This document shows, piece by piece, positions 8,052 to 17,673 of a stretch of 64,000 nt of DNA; positions within the stretch are counted from its first letter, which is position 1; each line of letters opens with the position of its first letter. Location of the stretch: assembly GCF_003814835.1 (NCBI RefSeq), contig NZ_RKRG01000005.1, positions 1-64,000 on the forward strand, read 5' to 3'. Made by a program: the position numbers and the translations under genes. The notes under the pieces are model-generated. The model worked only from the letters and a program-made list of their open reading frames with translations. It did not search any database and was not told where the DNA came from. This DNA is from Methanobrevibacter gottschalkii DSM 11977 (GTDB lineage Archaea; Methanobacteriota; Methanobacteria; Methanobacteriales; Methanobacteriaceae).

Positions 8052-9740
8052 ATAATATTTTTCCACGTAATCTGCTAATTCTGCTATTGGGATTCTTTCT
8101 TGAGCTTCGCTGTCCCTGTCTCTGACAGTTACCTGATTATCATCTAATGTATCAAAGTCAACAGTAACTGCAATAGGAATACCAATTTCGTCAGCTCTGG
8201 CATATCTTTTACCAATAGTTCCGGTAGCATCATATTCTACTTTAAATCCGTTCATTCTGAATTGTTCAGTTAATTCTTGGGCAATTTCACGAGGTCCTTC
8301 TTTGTTAACAAGAGGAAAAATTCCAAGTTGAACTGGAGCAACACTTTTGTCAAATCTGAAGTAATCTTTTCCTTCAGTTTCTGTAAATGAATGTAATAAG
8401 ACGGAATATGTAATACGATCAATACCAAATGATGGTTCAATAACGTGAGGAATGATTTTTTCACCGGTTATCTCTTCTTCAACATCTTCAAAGATGAGTA
8501 AGTCTTCTGGCACTTCATATACTTTATCTAATTCTACTGTAAATTTACCTTCAGATTTAATTGCTGATTTAATATCTTCAACATTTGCATCTTCAATAGC
8601 CTGTTTTACTTTAGGTGAATCCCCTTTAAATATAGGTCCGAATTTAGATAAATTTGGCTTAACAATGGTTTTTTGAACTTTTTTAGGTTTATCGTATTCA
8701 ATAAACACGTTTAGTTCATCATTACTGTATTTGGAGTGTGAACTTAAGTCATAATCCCCTCTATCAGCTATTCCTATAATTTCAACCCAACCATATTTGT
8801 CGGTTTTAACTTCAACGTCCCAACAGTCAAGTGCATAGTGGGCCATTTCCCCTTTTAAGTGTTGTCTGAATCTTAAAACATCTTCAGGAATTCCAATTTC
8901 AGTTAAAAATTTACGAGCTAAGTATAACTGGTAGATTAACATTTCGTTAGCTACAATTCCTTTGTCAAGTGCTTCACGAGCAGTGATTTCCAATGGTTCT
9001 AAATTTTTTTCCTGAACTTCTTGTGAGTTTAGGCGCAATATGACATTTTCTATTTGTGAGAATTTTGGATGTGTCTTTTCTTTAGGGTTTAAAAAGATTT
9101 CTGCTTCTGCTTGTGTGAATTCTCTAAGTCTAATAACTCCTTGTCTTGGGGAAATTTCATTTCTGTATGCTTTACCAAGTTGAACCGCTCCAAATGGGAG
9201 TTTTCCTCTGAAAAATCTTTCCAAACGTTTGAATAAAATGAAGATTCCTTGTGCAGTTTCAGGTCTCATGTAACCTATTTTATCTCCTTTAGCTCCAATT
9301 TCTGTTTTAAACATTAAATTGTAATTCCAAATGTTTGATAAGTTACCGCCGCATTCCGGACATTTAATGTTATTGTCAATAACTATCTGGTCAAGTTCTT
9401 CATTCTCAAGGCTTTCCACATCTTCACCAATAACTTCTTCAATAATGTGATCCGCTCTGAATACTTCTCCACAGTCTTCACATTTACACATCGGATCGGT
9501 AAAGTTATCAACATGCCCTGATGCTTTTAAAACTTCTTTTGGCATTACGGTCGGACCTTCAATTTCGTAAAATCCTTCACCGGATACATATTGCTTTCTC
9601 CATTTCTGCATGATATTATTTTTTAGACTAGCTCCAAGAGGTCCATAATCTGTAAAACCAGACACACCAGAGTAAATTTCAAATGAAGGCCATAAGAATC
9701 CTCTTTTTGAACTTATATTTGACATTTTATCATGATTCAT
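8046..9740 (-). CDS. glyS: Glycyl-tRNA synthetase
   Basis: This enzyme charges tRNA-Gly with glycine and is the eukaryotic/archaeal homodimeric class II type. At about 564 residues it is full length. Class II signatures are clear: the N-terminal KRGFLWPSFEIYSG, the motif 2 region with YRNEISPRQGVIRLREFTQAE, and the C-terminal EPSFGIDRITYSVL. A metal-binding insertion with CKCEDCGEVF and CPECGG is present. The C-terminal anticodon domain starts near APVQLGIFPL. The frame opens at 9755, but GGAGAT lies between there and the ATG at 9740, so the latter is the likely start. dcd lies immediately upstream on the same strand. Confidence 0.96.
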   Translation of the reverse strand: MNHDKMSNISSKRGFLWPSFEIYSGVSGFTDYGPLGASLKNNIMQKWRKQYVSGEGFYEIEGPTVMPKEVLKASGHVDNFTDPMCKCEDCGEVFRADHIIEEVIGEDVESLENEELDQIVIDNNIKCPECGGNLSNIWNYNLMFKTEIGAKGDKIGYMRPETAQGIFILFKRLERFFRGKLPFGAVQLGKAYRNEISPRQGVIRLREFTQAEAEIFLNPKEKTHPKFSQIENVILRLNSQEVQEKNLEPLEITAREALDKGIVANEMLIYQLYLARKFLTEIGIPEDVLRFRQHLKGEMAHYALDCWDVEVKTDKYGWVEIIGIADRGDYDLSSHSKYSNDELNVFIEYDKPKKVQKTIVKPNLSKFGPIFKGDSPKVKQAIEDANVEDIKSAIKSEGKFTVELDKVYEVPEDLLIFEDVEEEITGEKIIPHVIEPSFGIDRITYSVLLHSFTETEGKDYFRFDKSVAPVQLGIFPLVNKEGPREIAQELTEQFRMNGFKVEYDATGTIGKRYARADEIGIPIAVTVDFDTLDDNQVTVRDRDSEAQERIPIAELADYVEKYYK

Positions 9741-9756
9741 AAATATTATCTCCAAT

Positions 9757-10341
9757 TTATTTTTTTAATTCGTAATCTAATTTAACTCTACTACTTTCAG
9801 GACTAGTTTGCCCCATATATTTGCTTTGCCTATCTGGATGTCCGTAAGGAACTTCTGAAGGTGTGGTCATGGTTTCAAATACAATTTGACATACTCTCTG
9901 GCCGGGGTATAAAGCAACCGGCATCGCACCAATATTTGATATTTCTAATGTGATTTTACCTTCAAAACCGGGATCAATAAAACCTGCTGTAACATGCATT
10001 GTAACACCAAGCCTTCCCATACTTGAACGGCCTTCAACTCTTGCAACTAAATCATCAGGTACTTTAACATATTCTAATGTAGTGGCAAGGGCAAATTCAT
10101 TAGGATGAATAATAAATGCTTCACCTTCATTAACAGTAGTTGATTCCATATACGATGCAATGTCTTCTTCATCTTTTGGATCAATGTAGGGTTTTCTAAT
10201 AACTTTAAATACTTTAAATTCATCTCCTAATCTCATATCAACTGAAGATGGTTGTATCTGTTTTTCATCTAAAAGAGGTTCAATACCGATTTTACCTTCT
10301 TCTAAATATTTTTTTATGTCTTTATCACTTAAAATAGCCAT
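9757..10341 (-). CDS. dcd: dCTP deaminase (dUMP-forming type possible)
   Basis: This enzyme deaminates dCTP for dTTP synthesis; in related methanogens one enzyme also hydrolyses dUTP to dUMP. The 194-residue protein has the family core: QPSSVDMRLGDEFKVF, GRSSMGRLGVTMHVTAGFID, and GFEGKITLEISN with the catalytic Glu. It ends with a region containing YPGQRVCQIVFE and a mobile C-terminal lid. The frame opens at 10353, but GTGAG precedes the ATG at 10341, which begins MAILSDKDIK. It is followed closely by glyS. Confidence 0.95.
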   Translation of the reverse strand: MAILSDKDIKKYLEEGKIGIEPLLDEKQIQPSSVDMRLGDEFKVFKVIRKPYIDPKDEEDIASYMESTTVNEGEAFIIHPNEFALATTLEYVKVPDDLVARVEGRSSMGRLGVTMHVTAGFIDPGFEGKITLEISNIGAMPVALYPGQRVCQIVFETMTTPSEVPYGHPDRQSKYMGQTSPESSRVKLDYELKK

Positions 10342-10362
10342 TTTCTCACACAAACAAGTTTT

Positions 10363-11193
10363 TTATAATTCTTTAATTTCAATTAAATCATCAATTCTAT
10401 TAACTATGTTGTCAATAGTTTTAGCAGTATAATCTATTGTAATTGCATCAAATTTACAAGCATTAACACAAAGGCCACAGCCTTTACAAGTATCATAATC
10501 AATAGTTATTTTATTATTCTCTAAACTGATGGAGCCATACATGCAAATGTCATCTAAACATTTCATACAATGTTTGCAGTTATCTTCATGAAGCTTTATT
10601 TCAACACCATTAAGTTTTTCTATTTTATCACTTATATCCTCATCTAAATTCGGATAAACTTTCCATAAACAACAACAAGGACAGCAATGGCATATTGTTA
10701 AAAGTCCTTTTCCAGGTCGTATATTCATCCAAATAGTATCAATTTTATTTCTTCCAATAATATGGGTTAATCCCGCCTCATCAGCTTTGTCAATTTGAGC
10801 TAACGCTTCGTCAACAGTAGCTTTCTTACCAATATGATTCGGAATCTTTCTAGTGGTTGGACCAAGAAATATACATCCGATATCGTGAGGATAATCCTGA
10901 CAGTCATTTGATTCTCTACAAAGGCATGTGTTCATAATTACAATGTCTTCGCTGCGTTTAACAACTTCTTTAATAATGTCTGTTGGTAAAAATTCAGAGC
11001 CTTCAGACTCAATTTTTTTATTTATATTAACAGTATTGGGCACAACAACAATTTCATCTTCTTCAAAAAGCATTTTATCGATGAATTTTTTGTATATTTT
11101 AGATTTTTTGGTAATCTCCGCAATCCAAAATCTCCAGTTAAAAATATATTTAAGGACGAATATGCTGATGTCTACAAATCTTATTCTTCTCAT
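10363..11193 (-). CDS. Cysteine-rich 4Fe-4S ferredoxin-domain protein
   Basis: This 276-residue protein has a C-terminal double-cluster ferredoxin domain (CKHCMKCLDDIC and CKGCGLCVNACKFDAI, about residues 205-260). Before it lies a cysteine-rich segment with TCLCRESNDC and CHCCPCCCLWK. The CxCCPCCC motif recurs in a methanogen and anaerobe family of ferredoxin-like proteins of unknown redox partner. The N-terminus has a hydrophobic, aromatic stretch (residues 8-25) that may touch the membrane. Its ATG overlaps the stop of the upstream methyltransferase (ATGA), implying translational coupling. Confidence 0.75.
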   Translation of the reverse strand: MRRIRFVDISIFVLKYIFNWRFWIAEITKKSKIYKKFIDKMLFEEDEIVVVPNTVNINKKIESEGSEFLPTDIIKEVVKRSEDIVIMNTCLCRESNDCQDYPHDIGCIFLGPTTRKIPNHIGKKATVDEALAQIDKADEAGLTHIIGRNKIDTIWMNIRPGKGLLTICHCCPCCCLWKVYPNLDEDISDKIEKLNGVEIKLHEDNCKHCMKCLDDICMYGSISLENNKITIDYDTCKGCGLCVNACKFDAITIDYTAKTIDNIVNRIDDLIEIKEL

Positions 11194-12098
11194 TGTTCAC
11201 CAAATTTATTTTTCATTCGCCTTAATATGCCTTTAAAAGTATGTGCTTCTCTTGATGTAATGAAAGCTCTTGAAATTATGTTGTTAAAAGTTTTAAGACC
11301 ATTTCTTTTTTTATGGTCTGGAATATCCAAACTGTTGATTATCTCTTTCATATCCATTAATAAAAATTCTTTTTCCAAATCACTACTTTCATCAAGTCCT
11401 TCAGCACCATAGTCATGTTTATTTCTAAATAATTCATAAAATATGATTGCCGCTGCATGGGAAATATTCATAATAGGATAAGTTGGATCGGTCGGAATTG
11501 AAACACAAATGTCACAATCCTCAATTTCTTTATTTGTAAGTCCATTTCCTTCTCTTCCAAATAATATTGCTATTTTATTTGAAACATTCATTGACCTGCC
11601 AAGTTCTTCGGGTCTAATTGGAATTCTTGATAAATTATAACTTCCACCGGCCATCCCTGTTGAAGCAACTTTAAAATCAATTCTTTGGGATTGATAAAAA
11701 TCATCCAGGGTAGGGTATATTTTTGCATTCTCAACAATATATTTGCCATGGGTCGCCTGATAATATGCTTCATTTGTTAATGTGGGTGGATTAATTAATA
11801 CTAAATTCTTCAATCCGAAATTTGCCATAGTTCTTGCAAGAAAACCAATATTTCCGGGAGTTTCACATTCAACAAAAACAATGTAAATATTTTCTTTAAA
11901 AAGACTAATTTCTTTTTTTTCCTGCTTTTTTATTAATTTTGCTCTTGCAGTTCCTCTAGACTGGCTTGTAGACTTAGCTTTTTTAGTTGAAGTTGATTTT
12001 TTCTCATCATCTGATTTTTCTTTTTCTTTAGGTGAGTTTAGAGAGGTAGTTTCAACTACTTTTTCCTCACTAACTGCAGTATCTCCTATTTTAATCAA
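11190..12098 (-). CDS. SPOUT (TrmJ-like) RNA 2'-O-methyltransferase
   Basis: A SpoU-class knotted methyltransferase domain occupies about residues 65-245: FVECETPGNIGFLARTMANF (motif 1), IAILFGREGNGLTNKEI (motif 2) and IPTDPTYPIMNISHAAAII (motif 3). This pattern matches TrmJ, which methylates the ribose at tRNA position 32. The first 60 residues are a disordered, lysine/serine-rich tail. The only canonical start is a TTG (12098) immediately against GGAG. An ATA at 12089, nine bases after GGAG, is a plausible non-canonical start (see findings), changing only the first residues. The gene overlaps the ferredoxin gene downstream by four bases. Confidence 0.85.
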   Translation of the reverse strand: MIKIGDTAVSEEKVVETTSLNSPKEKEKSDDEKKSTSTKKAKSTSQSRGTARAKLIKKQEKKEISLFKENIYIVFVECETPGNIGFLARTMANFGLKNLVLINPPTLTNEAYYQATHGKYIVENAKIYPTLDDFYQSQRIDFKVASTGMAGGSYNLSRIPIRPEELGRSMNVSNKIAILFGREGNGLTNKEIEDCDICVSIPTDPTYPIMNISHAAAIIFYELFRNKHDYGAEGLDESSDLEKEFLLMDMKEIINSLDIPDHKKRNGLKTFNNIISRAFITSREAHTFKGILRRMKNKFGEQ

Positions 12099-12110
12099 CT
12101 CCTAACAAGA

Positions 12111-13589
12111 TTATTCATAAGCTTTATCTAATAACTCTAAAATATGTATACATTTGATGTTGTCATATCCTATTTCATTTAAACCGTCTTGAATATTCAA
12201 TTCGCAAAAAGGACATATTGTAACAACTGCATCAGCACCGGTATCTTTAACCATTTCTGCTTTTGATTTTGCCAATTCCATTGCAATTTCCGGTTTTCCG
12301 GATTTGATTCCTCCACCTGCACCACAACATTGACAAGGATATAACATTTCTTTAAATTCAACACCGGGTATTTTCTCAATAATCTCTCTAGGCGCATCTT
12401 TAATGCCTTGACTTCTGGCTAAGTGGCATGGATCATGATATGTAACAGTCATATTAACGTCTTTAAGTTTACTTTCATCGAGTTTATCTACTAAAAATTC
12501 ACTAATGTCCATCACATTTAATTTTGAACCGAATTCTGGATGATTATTTTTTAAAGTAGCTCCACATCCAGAACAAACGGTAATAATGGTATCATAATCT
12601 TTGAATACTTCTTTATTTTTATCAACAAGATCCTGTACAATGTCTGTCTGACCAGTTCTTAAAAGTGGAGAACCACAACACACTTGGCCTTCTGGAACAT
12701 CAATGTCAATTCCATTTTCTTTTAAGATTTTAACTAATTTATGACCAACTTCCGGAAATTTGTAATCAACCATACACCCAGTAAAAAATGCTATTTTTGA
12801 ACCTGTTTTGTTTTTTGTTTCTTCAATAAATGTTGGTTTGTCAGTTTTTACAGATCTTCCGGTTTTTAAAATATTTTCTTTAAATGCAACATGCTTTGGG
12901 AGAGGACCTGAACCGTTTGCAACTGCAATAGCTCTCATTTTTTCTATCGCATCACCAAATGTGTTAATATTTTTCGGACAAACAGATAAACATTTGCCGC
13001 AACTGGTACAATTATATAATCCTTCATCTAAGGCCTCTTTAAGCCTATCAAAGTTGTCTCTTGGATCAGTGTCAAATTTATTGATATATCTCATTAAATA
13101 AGGTCCACCAAATTCTTCTGTTGCAATATTGACAACAGGACAAGTTGAATAGCAAGAATAACACTCAATGCAATTTCTTACTTTTTTAGTATCTGCAGTA
13201 TCTTTTTTTGTTATGCTGGAATCTAATTCGCTACATTCATGACTGCACTGAAGAGATAATTCTAAATCTTTTACTTTTGCTTCAATGCTTGAAGTATCGA
13301 CAATTAAATCTTTAATGACTGGGAATTTAAGTGGTTCAATTATTGCTCCATCTTTAATTTCTTTTTGACATGCAAGTGCTCCATTTCCGTTAAATAAAAT
13401 TCCACAGGAACCGCATTGTCCTGCTCTACATGAGCTTCTAAAACTAATGTCTGCATCATATTTTTCATTAATGGCTTGAAGTGCATCAAGAACCTTCATA
13501 TTAGGTGTTTCATTAATGTCATAACACTCCAGATGTGGTTCTGTGTCAATCCCTCTATTAAATCTTGAAACATAAACTTTAATCATCAT
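12111..13589 (-). CDS. tfrB: CoM/CoB fumarate reductase iron-sulfur subunit TfrB
   Basis: TfrB is the iron-sulfur and thiol-oxidising subunit of the cytoplasmic thiol:fumarate reductase that couples fumarate reduction to formation of CoM-S-S-CoB. The 492 residues show an N-terminal [2Fe-2S] domain (RSSCRAGQCGSCG, then GALACQ), two 4Fe-4S motifs (CIECYSCYSTCP and CTSCGKCLSVCP), and two CCG domains resembling HdrB (FTGCMVDYK, CCGSPLLRTG, YHDPCHLARSQG, PCQCCGAGGG). Length and domain order fit. Succinate is used in this lineage in the incomplete reductive TCA route. The flavin subunit TfrA is not in the window. A GGGAGAG ribosome site precedes ATG 13589. Confidence 0.95.
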   Translation of the reverse strand: MMIKVYVSRFNRGIDTEPHLECYDINETPNMKVLDALQAINEKYDADISFRSSCRAGQCGSCGILFNGNGALACQKEIKDGAIIEPLKFPVIKDLIVDTSSIEAKVKDLELSLQCSHECSELDSSITKKDTADTKKVRNCIECYSCYSTCPVVNIATEEFGGPYLMRYINKFDTDPRDNFDRLKEALDEGLYNCTSCGKCLSVCPKNINTFGDAIEKMRAIAVANGSGPLPKHVAFKENILKTGRSVKTDKPTFIEETKNKTGSKIAFFTGCMVDYKFPEVGHKLVKILKENGIDIDVPEGQVCCGSPLLRTGQTDIVQDLVDKNKEVFKDYDTIITVCSGCGATLKNNHPEFGSKLNVMDISEFLVDKLDESKLKDVNMTVTYHDPCHLARSQGIKDAPREIIEKIPGVEFKEMLYPCQCCGAGGGIKSGKPEIAMELAKSKAEMVKDTGADAVVTICPFCELNIQDGLNEIGYDNIKCIHILELLDKAYE

Positions 13590-13879
13590 TTCTCTCCCAA
13601 ATAATTAAGAAATTATAAATTATTCTAATATATTATTTGTGTCTTAACAAATATATTATGTTTACTATTAATATTTAATATTAATTTGAGCTATTTTTTC
13701 CAAATAATTCTTTCAATCAAATATAAAAAGTATTTGTTTATTTTTTCCTTCTGAATAATTTAAATACTTATTTTTTATAAACTATTAATTATCTCTTAAC
13801 AAGGTTAAGTTTAATTTTGGATTAAATCATGTTAAATTAGCATTGTTATTTTTGAAAACAATAATGGAGATCTGTTATA

Positions 13880-14659
13880 ATGAAAATTAAAGCTGTTAAA
13901 TTATTTGAAAATGGATTTATGACTCAGCCTTTTGCTTTTGGTGGTGAAAAAGGTGCAGAAAATTTTGATGCATCAGTTAAATATAGGTCAAGTCTTCAAA
14001 ATTATGTAATCGATACAGGTGATGAAGTGATTCTTGTTGACACGGGACTGCCTTCAGAACTTCCAGAACAGCCTCGTGATGATAATGCACCTATATGGAG
14101 TGGGGATAAGATTAAAGATTATGTTCCTGCATTAAAAGAGGCAGGTTATGATATTGAAGATATTACAAAAATACTCGTAACTCACAAACATTTGGACCAT
14201 ACGGGGGAATTAAAAAAATTCCCAAATGCTGAAATATTCATGTCAAAAACAGAAGCTGGTGAAGTTGATTTGGAATCTGATAATATAATTGGTGTTGATT
14301 TTGATGATGGGGAATATTATAATTTTAAGAAATCACAAAAAATTGCTAATGGAGTATATTTAATTGAAGCGAAAGGACATACATTAGGTAATAGTATGGT
14401 TATTGTAGAATGTGATGATGTATTTTACATGTTGCATGGTGATATTACATATACTGATGAAGCATTATATGAAAATAAGTTATCTATTGTTTTTGAGGAT
14501 ATTGGTGCTGCAAGAGAAACTCTTGACAATGTCCGTGAATTCATTAAGAATAATAAAACCGTATATCTTTCAACACACACTCCATTAGGTTATGAAAATC
14601 TTGAAAATAATAAAATAATTGATTTGGAAAATCCTCCTGAATCTATTTATCCAAATTAA
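13880..14659 (+). CDS. Metallo-beta-lactamase-fold hydrolase (AHL-lactonase-like)
   Basis: This is a 259-residue MBL-fold protein. The metal motif THKHLDHTG (about residues 97-105) supplies the HxHxDH ligands. A further His occurs in EAKGHTLGNS, an Asp in LHGDITYTD and the last His in YLSTHTPLG. The overall layout resembles N-acyl homoserine lactonases and related MBL hydrolases, but substrate cannot be inferred and methanogens are not known to use AHLs. It stands alone after a promoter region and ends in a T-rich tract. Confidence 0.82.
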   Translation: MKIKAVKLFENGFMTQPFAFGGEKGAENFDASVKYRSSLQNYVIDTGDEVILVDTGLPSELPEQPRDDNAPIWSGDKIKDYVPALKEAGYDIEDITKILVTHKHLDHTGELKKFPNAEIFMSKTEAGEVDLESDNIIGVDFDDGEYYNFKKSQKIANGVYLIEAKGHTLGNSMVIVECDDVFYMLHGDITYTDEALYENKLSIVFEDIGAARETLDNVREFIKNNKTVYLSTHTPLGYENLENNKIIDLENPPESIYPN

Positions 14660-14792
14660 ATTTTATTTTTTCTTTTTTAATTCTTATTTTAACAATAAGT
14701 TTTTTCACTATTTTTTTAATTTTTAGATAAGGATTATATAATTTTAAGATGAAAATATAGTATTGTATTAATGATTATTTGAGGAAAATATA

Positions 14793-16679
14793 ATGAATTT
14801 AAAAGAATTAGTCACAGGAGATTCTGGTGAAAAACGATTTTTACTAGGTAATGAAGCTGCTGTAAGAGGTCTTATCGAAGCAGGCATTTCTATTGCGGCT
14901 ACTTATCCTGGAACTCCTTCATCTGAAATTGGAAATGTGTTATCAGTATTGGCTAAGGATGCTAATATTTATTTTGAGTTTTCTACTAATGAAAAAGTCG
15001 CAATGGAGGTTGCAGCAACTGCAGCTGTATCCGGTCTTAGATCATTTACATTCATGAAACATGTTGGTATGAATGTTGCGGCTGATTCATTCATGACAAC
15101 TGCTTATTCAGGGGTCAATGGTGGAATGGTTATTTTATCTGCTGATGATCCGTCTCTTTTCTCATCTCAAAATGAGCAAGACACACGTAATTATGCAAAA
15201 TTGGCAAATGTACCTATTTTAGAGCCATCTAACTGTCAGGAAGTTAAAGACATGGTAAAATATGCATTTGATTTATCAGAACAATTTAAATTGCCTGTCA
15301 TCGTTAGAACAACTACTCGCGTATCTCACATGAGGGGTGTTGTTGAATTTGGTGATGTGAGAGATAACTCATCAAATAATGATAATCATTGGAAGAGAGG
15401 TCATTTTAACAAAGACCCATCAAAATATGTTCCTGTACCTGCTTTTGCAGGGGATATGCATGTAAGACTTTGGGACAAAATCCGCAAAATCGAGGAAGTA
15501 AGCAATAAAAGCAAATTTAACTGTGAATGGGGTACTGGTAAAAAATACGGATTAATAGCTTCAAGCAGTGCATTTAATTATGCTTGTGATGTTGTAAAAT
15601 TCAATAATTTAGATATTAAGATCTTAAAATTAGGATTTTCATATCCGTTTCCACAGAATAAAGTCATTGAATTTTTAAGTGATTTGGATGAAGTATTTGT
15701 TGTAGAGGAAGTGGATCCAATCATTGAGAGAGATACTTTAGTTTGTATTGGTTCTAAAAACCTCAATGTTCAAGTTCACGGTAAATTGGATGGAACATTC
15801 CCGATTTATCATGAATTCAACTCTGATATTGTTGCTGAGGGATTAAACAAAGTATTGAACTTTAAAGAAAATAAATCAGTTCAATTCACTCAAAGTTTAG
15901 AAAAATTAAGTGAAGACATTCCATCTCGTGCTCCGGTTTTATGTGCAGGATGTCCTCACAGAGCAATGTATTATGGAATCAATATTGCAATTGAAGAATT
16001 GGGATTAAAACCCGAAGATGTAATCTTTGCATCAGATATCGGATGTTACACATTAGGTATTAACCCACCATACAATGCAGCTGATTATTTGCTGTCTATG
16101 GGTTCTAGTGTGGGAGACGGTTGCGGATTCTCTGTTTCAACAGATCAAAAAGTAGCTAGTTTCATTGGAGATTCTACATTTTTCCATAGCGGTATCTCTC
16201 CTTTGATAAATGCAGTACACAACAAACACAACTTTGTTCTAACTGTATTGGACAACAGGATTACCGCAATGACTGGTGGTCAACCAAACCCTGGAATTCC
16301 AGTTGATGGTATGGGTGATGATGCTCCAGAAGTATCTATTCGTAAACTGGCTTTAGCTTGTGGTTGTGATTTTGTACGTGTAATCAATCCATTTAACTTG
16401 GAGCAAGTTGTTAAGACTTACAGAGAAGCATTTGAAAGAAAAGATGCTGCAGTAATAATATCAAAAGCTCCATGTACTTTAATTAAAGGATTAACTAGAA
16501 AACCTCCTGTAAAATTCATTGAAAGTAACTGTAACAATTGTGATAAATGTGTAAAAGAATTAGCTTGTCCTGCTATTTCTAAAATTAATGGAAAAATTAC
16601 TATTGATGAATCCCAATGTGATGGATGTACAGCATGTATTCAGGTATGTAAATATGGTGCCTTGGAAGATGGTAGGTGA
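14793..16679 (+). CDS. iorA: Indolepyruvate ferredoxin oxidoreductase, alpha subunit
   Basis: IorA binds thiamine diphosphate and, with IorB, interconverts aryl-2-oxo acids and aryl-acetyl-CoA using ferredoxin. The 628-residue protein begins with a pyrimidine-binding domain (AAVRGLIEAGISIAATYPGTP, FEFSTNEKVAMEVA). It contains CAGCPHRAMYYG, and the diphosphate-binding region SFIGDSTFFHSGISPLINAV followed by VLDNRITAMTGGQP. It ends with two 4Fe-4S motifs (CNNCDKCVKELACP and CDGCTACIQVCKYGA). In methanogens the reverse direction lets the cell build Phe, Tyr or Trp from imported aryl acids, consistent with the CoA ligase nearby. iorB follows after four bases. Confidence 0.96.
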   Translation: MNLKELVTGDSGEKRFLLGNEAAVRGLIEAGISIAATYPGTPSSEIGNVLSVLAKDANIYFEFSTNEKVAMEVAATAAVSGLRSFTFMKHVGMNVAADSFMTTAYSGVNGGMVILSADDPSLFSSQNEQDTRNYAKLANVPILEPSNCQEVKDMVKYAFDLSEQFKLPVIVRTTTRVSHMRGVVEFGDVRDNSSNNDNHWKRGHFNKDPSKYVPVPAFAGDMHVRLWDKIRKIEEVSNKSKFNCEWGTGKKYGLIASSSAFNYACDVVKFNNLDIKILKLGFSYPFPQNKVIEFLSDLDEVFVVEEVDPIIERDTLVCIGSKNLNVQVHGKLDGTFPIYHEFNSDIVAEGLNKVLNFKENKSVQFTQSLEKLSEDIPSRAPVLCAGCPHRAMYYGINIAIEELGLKPEDVIFASDIGCYTLGINPPYNAADYLLSMGSSVGDGCGFSVSTDQKVASFIGDSTFFHSGISPLINAVHNKHNFVLTVLDNRITAMTGGQPNPGIPVDGMGDDAPEVSIRKLALACGCDFVRVINPFNLEQVVKTYREAFERKDAAVIISKAPCTLIKGLTRKPPVKFIESNCNNCDKCVKELACPAISKINGKITIDESQCDGCTACIQVCKYGALEDGR

Positions 16680-16683
16680 GAAA

Positions 16684-17268
16684 ATGGATAATCATTATAA
16701 TATTTATATTTGTGGTGTTGGAGGTCAAGGAATTATTAAAACTTCAACAATTATTGGTGAAGCTGCAATGAATCAAGGTTTAGATGTAGTAATGAGTGAA
16801 ATTCATGGAATGTCTCAAAGAGGAGGATCTGTTTCTACTGAATTAAAGATAGGGGGTTACAATTCGTCAATCATTCCAAAACAAGGTGCAGATATGTTAC
16901 TTTCTTTTGAACCGGTTGAGACAATAAGAGGATTGGATAAGGTAAACAGTGAAACTAAAATTGTTTACAATACTCATCCAATCATCCCCTCTTCAACTGA
17001 TAAGCAATATCCTAATGTAGATAGTATTACTAAAACTTTAAAAGAAAACTTTAAATATGTTCTTCCAATTGATGGAACTCAATTAGCGATGGATGCTGGA
17101 AGTGTTTTAGCGTTGAACATGGTTCTTTTAGGTGCGGTAACAGCTGATGACAAATTCCCATTAACAAAAGAATCTGTTATTGAAGCAATGAAAAACAATT
17201 TAAAACCTAAATTCCATGAAATGAATTTAAAAGCTATTGAAAGTGGATATAACTCCATTAAAAGTTAA
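16684..17268 (+). CDS. iorB: Indolepyruvate ferredoxin oxidoreductase, beta subunit
   Basis: The gamma-type domain of 2-oxoacid:ferredoxin oxidoreductases is seen from YICGVGGQGIIKTSTIIGEA, with SEIHGMSQRGGSVSTELKIG, both highly conserved. At 194 residues it is the normal IorB length. The frame is open further upstream inside iorA, but the ATG at 16684 has GGTGAG (16673-16678) placed correctly and starts MDNHYNIYICG. It is translationally tied to iorA. Confidence 0.95.
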   Translation: MDNHYNIYICGVGGQGIIKTSTIIGEAAMNQGLDVVMSEIHGMSQRGGSVSTELKIGGYNSSIIPKQGADMLLSFEPVETIRGLDKVNSETKIVYNTHPIIPSSTDKQYPNVDSITKTLKENFKYVLPIDGTQLAMDAGSVLALNMVLLGAVTADDKFPLTKESVIEAMKNNLKPKFHEMNLKAIESGYNSIKS

Positions 17269-17323
17269 AAATTTAAATACTATTTAAACTAAAGATAAAA
17301 TTAAATATTGAAAGTGTGATATT

Positions 17324-17602
17324 ATGGCTTATAAAATTGACAATGCAATCATAAAAAAAGATAGGAATGGGAAAGTAACTTTGATTGATCCAGAAAATGT
17401 TTTTGGTGATGAAGATGCATTTATTGCTGTTAAAAGTGATGATTTAATTACTATTCAACTTTTGATCAATGCTATTATGAAAAATGATTTTAAAAGTTGG
17501 AAAGAATTAGGTGCTATTCCTGAAACTGAACCAATTAAAAGCCTATTTGTCCGCTTAGGTTACTCAAGGGAAGATATAGCTAATATGCTGAAAGAGTTTT
17601 AG
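17324..17602 (+). CDS. Conserved small protein of unknown function
   Basis: This is a 92-residue acidic protein without membrane segments or cysteines: VTLIDPENVFGDEDAFIAVK, then a helical part LITIQLLINAIMKNDFKSW and a C-terminal helix LGYSREDIANMLKEF. A GTGAT ribosome site lies before the ATG, and a TATA-like sequence precedes it, so it may have its own promoter. It sits between iorB and the convergent ACT/PaaK genes. I do not recognise the family and assign no function. Confidence 0.7.
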   Translation: MAYKIDNAIIKKDRNGKVTLIDPENVFGDEDAFIAVKSDDLITIQLLINAIMKNDFKSWKELGAIPETEPIKSLFVRLGYSREDIANMLKEF

Positions 17603-17650
17603 CTATTATTTTCATTCTTTTTTTTAAGATAAATTTATATTAATAAAGTT

Positions 17651-17673
17651 TAGAAAAGAATAAATCTTTTCTA
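17651..17673. terminator. Perfect hairpin between convergent genes
   Basis: TAGAAAAGA (17651-17659) pairs with TCTTTTCTA (17665-17673), a 9-bp stem with a five-base loop. The right arm contains the stop codon of the minus-strand ACT gene. A T-rich tract lies upstream, at the end of the plus-strand gene. Confidence 0.6.

Noticed and set aside
13880-14659. Quorum-quenching lactonase role for the MBL-fold protein
   Set aside because: The fold alone does not define the substrate and no acyl-homoserine lactone signalling genes are present.
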